Shown here: positions 1 to 5,938 of the stretch, piece by piece
How the letters are laid out: each line of letters begins with the position of its first letter
Position numbering within the stretch: the stretch's first letter is position 1
Source of the DNA: Myxococcales bacterium
Lineage (GTDB): Bacteria; Myxococcota_A; Polyangia; Polyangiales; Houyiibacteriaceae
Direction: 5' to 3'
Length of the DNA: 8,108 nt
NCBI GenBank assembly: GCA_013002645.1
Contig: JABDJF010000430.1
Span: forward strand, 1-8,108
Made by a program: the position numbers and the translations under genes
Notes under the pieces: generated by a model
The model's database searches: none
What the model was told of the DNA's origin: nothing
The model's input: only the letters and a program-made list of their open reading frames with translations

Positions 1-2
1 AA

Positions 3-653
3 GAGGCTGGAACCACGATCGTCACCGGGGACACCAAGGTGATGGGCCACGGTGAGCTCGATGGCCTGGTGCTGAACACGACGGGGGTAGCGCTGACATC
101 GCGGTTGGTTTCCGACTGTGGTCTGCGCCCAGGCGATCAGATTTTGGTCACCGGGACCATGGGTGATCACGGGCTCGCGATCATGGCGACGCGCAACGAG
201 CTCGCGTTGGAGACTACCCTGGAGTCCGACGTCGCCCCGATACACACGCTGGTGCGCCGCGCGTTGGACGTCGGCGGAGCAGGCGTGATTGCGCTCAAGG
301 ATCCCACACGCGGTGGGCTGTCGAGCGCGCTCCACGAGATGGCCGAAAAGAGCGGCGTGGGAATCATCGTGGACGAGACCGCGGTACCGCTGCGAGACGA
401 AGTCCGCGCCGTAGGCGAGCTGCTTGGAATCGACCCTCTCGTTTCCGCGAATGAAGGGAAGGCGGTCTTCGGCCTGCGGCCCGAGGTCGCAGAAGGAGTT
501 CTCGATGCCGTGCGCTCGCACCCGCTTGGACGAAAGGCTGCAATTGTGGGGGAATGCGTGGCCGATCGGCCCGGGTTCGTGATCCTCGACACCGGGTTCG
601 GAAGCCGCTTGCTGGCGGAACCCGAAGGCGAGCTCCTCCCGAGGATCTGCTGA
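3..653 (+). CDS. hypE: HypE, hydrogenase maturation protein (carbamoyl dehydratase), 5'-truncated by window edge
   Basis: This is the C-terminal 216 residues of HypE; the family is usually about 330-350 residues, so roughly the first third lies outside the window. HypE dehydrates the carbamoyl group that HypF places on its C-terminal cysteine, giving a thiocyanate that donates CN to the iron of [NiFe] hydrogenases in the cytoplasm. Visible signatures are GDTKV near the window start, the glycine-rich TGTMGDHG, DPTRGGL, NEGK, and the protein end PRIC, whose terminal Cys is the carbamoylated residue. The reading frame is open from base 3. It ends 3 bp before the crotonase gene, so it is the first visible gene of a maturation operon. 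hypF, hypC and hypD are expected upstream but are not in view. The intact PRIC end argues that the gene is functional. Confidence 0.97.
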   Translation, partial: EAGTTIVTGDTKVMGHGELDGLVLNTTGVALTSRLVSDCGLRPGDQILVTGTMGDHGLAIMATRNELALETTLESDVAPIHTLVRRALDVGGAGVIALKDPTRGGLSSALHEMAEKSGVGIIVDETAVPLRDEVRAVGELLGIDPLVSANEGKAVFGLRPEVAEGVLDAVRSHPLGRKAAIVGECVADRPGFVILDTGFGSRLLAEPEGELLPRIC

Positions 654-656
654 ACC

Positions 657-1499
657 ATGGGCGAAATGAAGCATATTCGGATGGAGCGGGAAGGGGCGGT
701 CGGCATCTTGACGATTGCGCGCCGCGAACGTTTGAACTCTCTCGATGTGGAGACCGCTCAGGACTTTCGAAGAGCAGGCCTGCAGCTCGCCCGCGATCGC
801 GACGTGCGCGCCGTCGTGATTCGGGGCGAGGGCGGCGTGTTCTGTAGCGGCGCCGACTTGAAGTACATCCGCGACGGCGGCGATCGAGATGACCTCGGTT
901 ACCTACAGCCGGAGACACGCAAACCAGACGAAGGCTACGGAGAGATTTTTAAGCAGATCCTCGAGTACATTCACAGCACGATCTCGGAAATACGGCGTGC
1001 ACCGAAACCGTTCATCGCCGCGGTCGACGGCCCTGCCGCGGCTGGAGGTTTTGGAATCGCGATGAGCTGCGACCTGGTGCTCGCCTCCGAGCGCGCCTGG
1101 TTCGAGTGGGCTTATTTGAAGACGGGCCTCACCGGGGCGGAAAGCTCGACCTTCTTTTTGCCTCGCTTGATCGGGCTCCGAAAGGCGCTCGAGCTCGTGC
1201 TTCTAAACCCGCGTCTGAGCGCTGCCGAGGCGCTCGACTGGGGCCTCATTAACCGAGTGATTGCAAATGGTTCGCTCGATTCGGAAGCGCTCCGAATCGG
1301 GGCCCTTTTGGCGGAGTCACCCACGGCAGCGGTGGGCGTCGCGAAGGGCCTACTCAACCAGGCCGCGGGTATGGATCGTCTCGACGTTCACCTCGACGCC
1401 GAGCTCACCGAGCTCGCGCGGATCGCCGACGGCCCCAACTTCGCGGAAGGTCTCGCCGCGTTCTTCAACAAGCGCTCCCCGGAGTTCGAAAGCGAGTAA
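657..1499 (+). CDS. Crotonase-fold (enoyl-CoA hydratase/isomerase family) protein within the hyp operon
   Basis: This 280-residue protein has the full length of a single-domain crotonase. Oxyanion-hole segments are visible at FCSGAD (residues 62-67) and GPAAAGGFG (125-133), followed by a GLTGAE segment (157-162) and LPRLIG (168-173). Gapless alignment to rat mitochondrial hydratase, from memory, puts Gly133 and Tyr153 at the two catalytic glutamates (Glu144 and Glu164), so ordinary hydratase chemistry is unlikely; Glu162 is an alternative acidic residue. The general pattern is PaaG-like (ring-1,2-epoxyphenylacetyl-CoA isomerase). It also resembles the C-terminal domain of HypX/HoxX, which releases CO from formyl-CoA for the hydrogenase active site. 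The gene lies 3 bp from hypE and 3 bp from hypA, so it is very probably co-expressed with them. A second ATG at 666 is possible. The fold is secure, the substrate is unknown, and a CO-ligand role is inference. Confidence 0.92.
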   Translation: MGEMKHIRMEREGAVGILTIARRERLNSLDVETAQDFRRAGLQLARDRDVRAVVIRGEGGVFCSGADLKYIRDGGDRDDLGYLQPETRKPDEGYGEIFKQILEYIHSTISEIRRAPKPFIAAVDGPAAAGGFGIAMSCDLVLASERAWFEWAYLKTGLTGAESSTFFLPRLIGLRKALELVLLNPRLSAAEALDWGLINRVIANGSLDSEALRIGALLAESPTAAVGVAKGLLNQAAGMDRLDVHLDAELTELARIADGPNFAEGLAAFFNKRSPEFESE

Positions 1500-1502
1500 C
1501 AC

Positions 1503-1850
1503 GTGCACGAGTATTCCATCGTCGCTTCTTTGATCGATCGTGTGCAGCACGAAGCCACCGTGCACGGCGGCTCCCGGGTGCATCGCCTGCACGTCAAGAT
1601 CGGCGAGCTGTCTGGCGTGGAGGTCGACCTGCTGAAGACCGCGTTCGACACGTTTCGCGAGAGAACGATTTGTGCTGGCGCCGAGCTCGCGATCGACACG
1701 GTGTCCCCGGCTTGGGCCTGTCCGTCATGCGACCGCAGCCTCGCTGCCGGCGCGATTTTGCGTTGCGACGATTGCGGGAGGCCGGCGCGGATGGTGCAGG
1801 GCGACGAGATCATCTTGGAACGGATTGAAATGGAGGCCCCCGATGTGTGA
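1503..1850 (+). CDS. hypA: HypA, nickel metallochaperone for [NiFe] hydrogenase
   Basis: HypA is 115 residues, the normal family length. It binds nickel through the N-terminal Met-His-Glu segment and works with HypB to insert Ni into the hydrogenase large subunit. The protein begins MHEYSIV, which fixes the start at a GTG codon, since His2 is the Ni ligand and must directly follow the initiator. A zinc site is formed by C73-x2-C76 and C88-x2-C91, matching the family's two CxxC pairs. Only 3 bp separate it from the preceding crotonase stop. Its 3' end overlaps hypB by 8 bp in the sequence ATGTGTGA, consistent with translational coupling. The neighbours favour the hydrogenase HypA over the paralogue HybF. 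Confidence 0.97.
   Translation: MHEYSIVASLIDRVQHEATVHGGSRVHRLHVKIGELSGVEVDLLKTAFDTFRERTICAGAELAIDTVSPAWACPSCDRSLAAGAILRCDDCGRPARMVQGDEIILERIEMEAPDV
1831..1836 (+). promoter_or_regulatory. Shine-Dalgarno for hypB
   Basis: TGGAGG lies inside the end of hypA, 6 nt upstream of the ATG at 1843. It is a strong ribosome-binding site. It supports starting HypB at the Met that precedes the CETCGCG motif, rather than at any upstream in-frame codon. Confidence 0.75.
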
Positions 1851-2601
1851 AACCTGCGGATGCGGCGACCCGGAAATCGTGCCGATCGAGGTGCAGGAGC
1901 GAATTCTGTCGGACAACGACGCCCAGGCAGCTCACAATCGTAGTCATTTCCATGGCTTAGGCGTCTTGGCGATCAACCTGATGGGCTCGCCAGGAGCCGG
2001 GAAGACCGCCGTTCTGGAAGCGACTTCCAGGGCGGCCGCGGGCTGTCTCAAGCTCGGCGCAGTGAGCGGCGATCTCGCAACCGAACGCGACGCCGATCGA
2101 CTCAACGCCGCTGGTATCGTGTCGTCGACGATCACGACGGGATCCGCCTGCCACCTCGATGCGCGGCTGGTGCACCACGCCCTCCATCACTTTCCATCGA
2201 ACGACCGCGATATCTTCTTCATCGAGAACGTCGGCAACTTGGTGTGCCCTGCGATCTACGATCTCGGCCAAGCCGCCAACGTCGTGACGCTCTCGGTCAC
2301 CGAAGGCGAGGATAAGCCGCTCAAGTACCCGGTCATGTTTCAAAAGGCCGATCTGGTTTTGCTGACCAAGGTCGATCTGATACCGCACTTGGATTTCGAC
2401 GTCGCCGCGGTCGAAGACGCGCTCGCCCGCGTGATGCCGGAAGCCGAAATGCTGAAGGTGTCGGCAAAGACGGGTGAGGGAATTGACGCGTGGCTCCAGT
2501 GGCTGACGGAGCGCCGGCCCGCAGAGGTAGAGCGGCCGCCCGAGGGCCACGGACATCACCATCCCGAGCACTCGCACGAGCAGCCACATGAACACCACTA
2601 G
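1843..2601 (+). CDS. hypB: HypB, GTP-dependent nickel insertion protein with C-terminal His-rich tail
   Basis: This 252-residue SIMIBI-class GTPase drives nickel transfer to the hydrogenase large subunit together with HypA. The N-terminus MCETCGCG carries the high-affinity metal motif (C2, C5, C7). Walker A is GSPGAGKT (48-55) and the guanine-specificity motif is TKVD (175-178). The G-domain metal ligands are C103, H104 and C135. The start is fixed by the CxxCGCG motif and a TGGAGG ribosome-binding site; the open frame extends further upstream but would add unrelated sequence. An unusual feature is the tail at residues 236-252, with nine histidines in 17 residues. In many HypB proteins a His-rich nickel store sits near the N-terminus, between the Cys motif and the G domain, but here that region has only scattered His (31, 35, 37). 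The gene overlaps hypA by 8 bp and the downstream permease by 14 bp. Confidence 0.97.
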   Translation: MCETCGCGDPEIVPIEVQERILSDNDAQAAHNRSHFHGLGVLAINLMGSPGAGKTAVLEATSRAAAGCLKLGAVSGDLATERDADRLNAAGIVSSTITTGSACHLDARLVHHALHHFPSNDRDIFFIENVGNLVCPAIYDLGQAANVVTLSVTEGEDKPLKYPVMFQKADLVLLTKVDLIPHLDFDVAAVEDALARVMPEAEMLKVSAKTGEGIDAWLQWLTERRPAEVERPPEGHGHHHPEHSHEQPHEHH

Positions 2602-3241
2602 CCTTTTCGCGTCCCTGGCGGTCGCAGCGATCACGATAGGCTCCTTGCATTCGTTGGCGCCTGACCACTGGGTGCCCATCGCGGCCGTCGCGCGAGCGCG
2701 AGGTTGGTCGAAAGGGCGAGCGGCGCGGGTCGCGTTTCTTTGCGGGCTTGGCCACGTGACGGTCTCGGTCCTGCTCGGATTGCTCGCGCTGCTGTTTGGC
2801 GCGCAGCTTTTTCAATCACTAGGCGAGCGCATGGTGTCGATCGCAGGTCTGCTCTTGATCGGCTTCGGCGTCGCGTATGCGATCTGGGGTCTTCGTGGCG
2901 CCTTCGCCCATCGGCTGCACGGTCACCACCATCACCACTACGACCACGTGCACGACGCGTCGCGGGCCTCGACCTGGTCGCTGTTCTTGATCTATTGCGC
3001 GGACCCATGCGTCGCCGTGATTCCGATCCTTTTTGCGGCAGCGCCGCTGTCGGCCGTGGAGACGATGTCGATCGTCGTCGCCTACGAGGTTGCCACGGTC
3101 GGCGCGATGGTCGCGCTGGTTGCGGTGGCCCACTCGGGTGCGCAGCTCTTCAAGGGCAAGTGGGTCGAGCGCTACGGCGACAGCATGGCCGGCGCCCTGA
3201 TCGTGGCGACCGGCGTCCTGGTTGCGTTCTTGGATTGGTGA
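2588..3241 (+). CDS. NicO/NiCoT-like nickel (or cobalt) membrane permease
   Basis: This is a 217-residue, strongly hydrophobic protein with about six predicted membrane segments. The first membrane segment contains HSLAPDH (21-27), an HX4DH arrangement like the metal-binding signature of NiCoT and NicO/RcnA transporters. A second signature-like stretch is GLGHVTVS (53-60). A cytoplasmic or periplasmic loop at residues 108-123 holds eight His, including five in a row (113-117), plausibly binding metal. The next membrane segment carries CADPC (137-141). The gene overlaps the end of hypB by 14 bp, so its translation is probably coupled to hypB, and nickel supply for hydrogenase is the natural role. 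It could also be named UreH-like or HupE-analogous. Direction of transport (import or export) and metal specificity cannot be read from sequence. Confidence 0.85.
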   Translation: MNTTSLFASLAVAAITIGSLHSLAPDHWVPIAAVARARGWSKGRAARVAFLCGLGHVTVSVLLGLLALLFGAQLFQSLGERMVSIAGLLLIGFGVAYAIWGLRGAFAHRLHGHHHHHYDHVHDASRASTWSLFLIYCADPCVAVIPILFAAAPLSAVETMSIVVAYEVATVGAMVALVAVAHSGAQLFKGKWVERYGDSMAGALIVATGVLVAFLDW

Positions 3242-3277
3242 CGAAGCCGGGGCGACAATCGACGCCGGGGCGCTATA

Positions 3278-3285
3278 GAGAAGGA
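3278..3285 (+). promoter_or_regulatory. Shine-Dalgarno that selects the SPFH lipoprotein start
   Basis: GAGAAGGA lies 7 nt before the ATG at 3293 but only 1 nt before the in-frame ATG at 3287. The spacing therefore favours the second ATG, which also gives a compact lipoprotein signal beginning MKTFAKLLK. Confidence 0.65.
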
Positions 3286-3292
3286 AATGCAC

Positions 3293-4120
3293 ATGAAAAC
3301 CTTTGCAAAATTGCTCAAACCCGTCCTCGCAGGGCTCCTTTTGGCCGGGCTTACGGGCTGCACCCAGGTGGACGCCGGCAGCCTGGGCGTCGTCATGAAG
3401 TGGGGCGAGATTCAGGACGTCGCGCTTCAGGAGGGAATCCACTTCCGGACACCGGTGAAGACGCAGATCATCAATATCTCCACTCGCGTCCACAAGATGG
3501 AGGCAAGCGCGACCGCGTCTTCCAAAGACCTTCAGGTCGTGTCGACGAAGATCGCTCTGAAATACCGTATCGACGCGACTCAGATCGTCGAGGTGTTCCG
3601 CAACATCGGGACACGCATGATCGTCGAGAACACGATCATCGATCCCGCGCTTCAAGAGTCGCTCAAACAGGCGACCGCCCAGTACACCGCCGAGGAGCTG
3701 ATCACCAAGCGCCAAGAGGTGAAGGCGACGTTGGGTGACAGCATCAAGGTTACGCTAGCCAAGAGCGACATCCTGGTGACCGAGCTGTCGATCACAGACT
3801 TCCAATTCGCCCCCGAGTACCAACAGGCGGTCGAAGCCAAACAGGTGGCCGAGCAGCGCGCGCTCACCGCGAGGAACGACCTCGCGCGCATCAAGGTCGA
3901 AGCCGAGCAGGCCGAGGCCAAGGCACGGGGAACGGCGAATGCGATGCTCGCCAGAGCGGAGGCCGAGGCGAAAGCACAGGAGCTTCTGCGCAAGACAATT
4001 AGCGCTGAAATCGTATACTTGCGGGCAGTCGAGAAGTGGGACGGAAAGCAGCCCACTATCGTCGGCGAGGGCGGTGCCATCCTCGACCTCGGCGCGATCA
4101 AGAAGGCCGCAGGACGCTGA
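3293..4120 (+). CDS. SPFH/prohibitin (band 7) family lipoprotein
   Basis: This 275-residue protein has a signal of the type MKTFAKLLK followed by a hydrophobic stretch and lipobox LTGC, with acylated Cys23. Thr24 after the Cys lacks the Asp inner-membrane retention signal, so outer-membrane sorting is plausible. Residues about 26-190 are the SPFH fold, with the prohibitin-type stretch F-APEYQQAVEAKQVAEQ (172-188). Residues about 180-235 are Ala/Glu/Lys-rich and should form the coiled coil used in ring oligomers. Such proteins scaffold membrane microdomains or protect membrane proteases and their clients. It follows the permease after 51 bp, so it may belong to the hyp transcript or be separate. 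Its stop is 3 bp from the stop of a convergent gene. A start 6 bp upstream (3287) is possible but badly spaced from the ribosome-binding site. Any link to hydrogenase is unproven. Confidence 0.88.
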   Translation: MKTFAKLLKPVLAGLLLAGLTGCTQVDAGSLGVVMKWGEIQDVALQEGIHFRTPVKTQIINISTRVHKMEASATASSKDLQVVSTKIALKYRIDATQIVEVFRNIGTRMIVENTIIDPALQESLKQATAQYTAEELITKRQEVKATLGDSIKVTLAKSDILVTELSITDFQFAPEYQQAVEAKQVAEQRALTARNDLARIKVEAEQAEAKARGTANAMLARAEAEAKAQELLRKTISAEIVYLRAVEKWDGKQPTIVGEGGAILDLGAIKKAAGR

Positions 4121-4123
4121 CGC

Positions 4124-5038
4124 TCAGTCGTCGTTGACGAGGCTCGCGAGCTTCGGGAGCAGCGAGCTGTGGAGCCGATCGTGCTTGGGGTCGTTGCTGC
4201 TCATTGCGCGCAGGATCCCGTTTTGGTCGATCAGATGGAAGCCGGGGATCAGCCTCCTGGTTTCACCACTGATGAATCGCTGGTCGCCGATCAGCACTAC
4301 TTGGTTCTTGCGCCGGTCCATCCCAAAGTGACTCGCCCATGCGCGGGCGTCTTCTTCGGTGGGCGGGCTTCGGCCGTCCATGCCGTAGAGCACCAGCTGG
4401 ACGAAGACGATGTCGGGGTGTTCGAGGGAGAGATTCGCGTAACCGGTTGCGTATCGCTCGATGGAATCGAGACCCGGCTGCGGTTGGATTCCGCGGAACC
4501 GGCTCTTGCCGGGCTCGTTACCTCCGGCGAATGCATGGCATGCTTTGCACGTCAGGCCGACGACCTCGAGGAGAATGACCTTGCCCCTGAAGTCGCTGAT
4601 CGCACTGACCTGCCCGGTCTGATCCTTCAAGATCACGTTCGGGTAAAACTGGCCGACCCGCGGAGGCCAGCCTCGAAGCGGCTGCTCGGGTTGATAGTCC
4701 GCGGGCTTTTCGGCACGAATTTCGGTGATTTCCGTCTTCGAGGGGACGACTTCTGCGGGCCGATTGCGGCCGGATTGAAGCGCTGCCGGGTCCATTTGCT
4801 CGAGCGCGGCGATCGGGTCTTTCTCGATCTCGCGCATCCAGTCCTTGTGCTCCGGCGGTGGTGGCGCCTGGAACTTGGAAGCGACCCAGTCCGCGTCGAT
4901 CACCGCGGGCGCCGAGTCGCCCGCAAATGACGATTCGGCACTTTGCGGCTCCTTCGAACGGCCGTCTTCGGTGACACCTCGGTCGCACGCAGACGAGACC
5001 ACGAGCGCGACGAGAAGGAGCTTGCCCGCGCCGGTCAT
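4124..5038 (-). CDS. Thioredoxin-fold (redoxin/TlpA-like) probable lipoprotein with CKACH motif
   Basis: Starting at the ATG at 5038 gives 304 residues with an N-terminus MTGAGK followed by LLLVALVVSSAC, a probable lipoprotein signal with Cys18. The lipobox is imperfect, with Ser at -3. A TTG start at 5086 would add 16 residues ahead of the signal and is less likely. Residues about 20-127 are a Pro/Glu-rich, low-complexity linker. Residues about 128-300 form a redoxin domain: VGQFYPNVILKDQTGQ, then DFRGKVILLEVVGLTC with C164-K-A-C167-H168 at the active-site position, and a C-terminal PGFHLIDQNG strand. It is expected to act as an extracytoplasmic thiol-disulfide or peroxide-linked protein. 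CxxCH is also the c-type heme motif, so heme attachment cannot be excluded. The gene starts 48 bp after cdsA and is probably co-transcribed with it. The exact function is unknown. Confidence 0.8.
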   Translation of the reverse strand: MTGAGKLLLVALVVSSACDRGVTEDGRSKEPQSAESSFAGDSAPAVIDADWVASKFQAPPPPEHKDWMREIEKDPIAALEQMDPAALQSGRNRPAEVVPSKTEITEIRAEKPADYQPEQPLRGWPPRVGQFYPNVILKDQTGQVSAISDFRGKVILLEVVGLTCKACHAFAGGNEPGKSRFRGIQPQPGLDSIERYATGYANLSLEHPDIVFVQLVLYGMDGRSPPTEEDARAWASHFGMDRRKNQVVLIGDQRFISGETRRLIPGFHLIDQNGILRAMSSNDPKHDRLHSSLLPKLASLVNDD

Positions 5039-5086
5039 AGAGAGCGAAGGATGACTGGGAGCGAGCTCGGACACGGGTAGAGACAA

Positions 5087-5938
5087 TCAGAAGCCGACGA
5101 TGAAATGTCCGTACGCCCAGGTCGCCGGCGCGGTGAAGGCGAGCGCGTCGGCCCGATCCAGAATCCCTCCGTGCCCAGGCAGGATGCCGCCACTGTCTTT
5201 GACACCGCTGCTGCGTTTGAGCACCGACATGAAGAGGTCGCCCGCTTGTCCAGCGGCGCCGCCGAGAATCCCGAGCGCGATCGCGTCGATCGGACCAAGG
5301 CCCGGCAAGAAGAGGCTCATGATCAGGGCGCCGACGACCGCCGCTCCGAGGCCGCCGGCCGAACCTTCGAGCGTCTTTTTCGGGGAGATTCGAGGTGCGA
5401 GCTTCGTCTTGCCGAACTTGCGTCCGACGAAATAGGCGGCGGTATCGCTACCCCAGGCAAGCACCATCGTAAGCAGCACCCAAGCCCCAGTCGGATCGAA
5501 ATCGCGAACGAGCGCGACCGCCGCCAAGGTGCCGCCGACGTAGACCGGTGTCCCCAGCAACCAACCGACACGCACACTCGCGTCATCCAGCGGATCGTCT
5601 TGCAAGAGAGTCCAGGCCATTGCACCGAGAATGATGACGAGCACCGCGCCGTAGACGGCGCTCGCAGTCGTCGTGAAGATGAGTGTGTACGCGAACAAGA
5701 CGGCCGTCATCGAGCCCCAGCTTCGCAGTCCCCGCGAGGATGGGGCGTGCATCCCCATGAGCTCGTAGGCCCCGATCGCAACCGCGGCCAAGATGAACGT
5801 CGGCCAGAGCCAGTGCCAGGGCGGCCCAGCGAACATCATCCAAATGATGATCGGAATCAGTGGAACGACCGTCGCAACGCGAAGCGCCGTTCCGGACAAA
5901 CCCTTCTTCATGGGCGGCTGTTCGATCGCGTCGTTCAT
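5087..5938 (-). CDS. cdsA: Phosphatidate cytidylyltransferase (CDP-diglyceride synthase)
   Basis: CdsA is an integral inner-membrane enzyme that converts phosphatidic acid and CTP into CDP-diacylglycerol, the precursor of bacterial phospholipids. The 283-residue length is normal. Multiple hydrophobic helices span the first 230 residues. The family signature is seen at 238-264: SVLKR, then KD, then HGG (256-258) and DR-D (261-264). Ala263 sits where a larger hydrophobic residue is usual. The start ATG at 5938 overlaps the uppS stop as ATGA, a classic coupled junction. The longer open frame reaching 6118 would run through uppS and adds an Arg-rich non-membrane stretch, so it was rejected. The uppS-cdsA order is widespread in bacteria. 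Confidence 0.96.
   Translation of the reverse strand: MNDAIEQPPMKKGLSGTALRVATVVPLIPIIIWMMFAGPPWHWLWPTFILAAVAIGAYELMGMHAPSSRGLRSWGSMTAVLFAYTLIFTTTASAVYGAVLVIILGAMAWTLLQDDPLDDASVRVGWLLGTPVYVGGTLAAVALVRDFDPTGAWVLLTMVLAWGSDTAAYFVGRKFGKTKLAPRISPKKTLEGSAGGLGAAVVGALIMSLFLPGLGPIDAIALGILGGAAGQAGDLFMSVLKRSSGVKDSGGILPGHGGILDRADALAFTAPATWAYGHFIVGF

Noticed and set aside
1500..1505. Other CACGTG cores (1500, 2753, 2945, 6246, 7584) as further parS sites
   Set aside because: Their flanks do not match the required TGTT...AACA arms, and all overlap coding sequence. Only the sites at 7870 and 7913 have full arms.
1672..1842. Longer N-terminus for HypB, starting within hypA
   Set aside because: The added residues are Arg/Ser/Pro-rich shadow sequence from hypA. 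HypB must start directly before CxxCGCG and has a good ribosome-binding site there.
2926..2940. Run of five His codons as an engineered tag or cloning artefact
   Set aside because: It lies in the middle of a membrane protein loop with further spaced His residues and mixed codons, as seen in natural nickel transporters.
3274..3279. TATAGA as a -10 box for the SPFH gene
   Set aside because: It overlaps the ribosome-binding site, leaving no room for a leader, and has no -35 partner.
2819..3715. Long open frame on the - strand across the permease and SPFH genes (298 codons)
   Set aside because: It is antisense to two well-supported genes, crosses their intergenic gap, and its translation is Arg/His/Asp-rich with no recognisable domain. 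It is a typical GC-rich shadow frame.
4169..4930. Open frame on the + strand opposite the redoxin lipoprotein (253 codons)
   Set aside because: No family motif. The opposite strand has a signal peptide, a CxxC motif and a redoxin-like domain.
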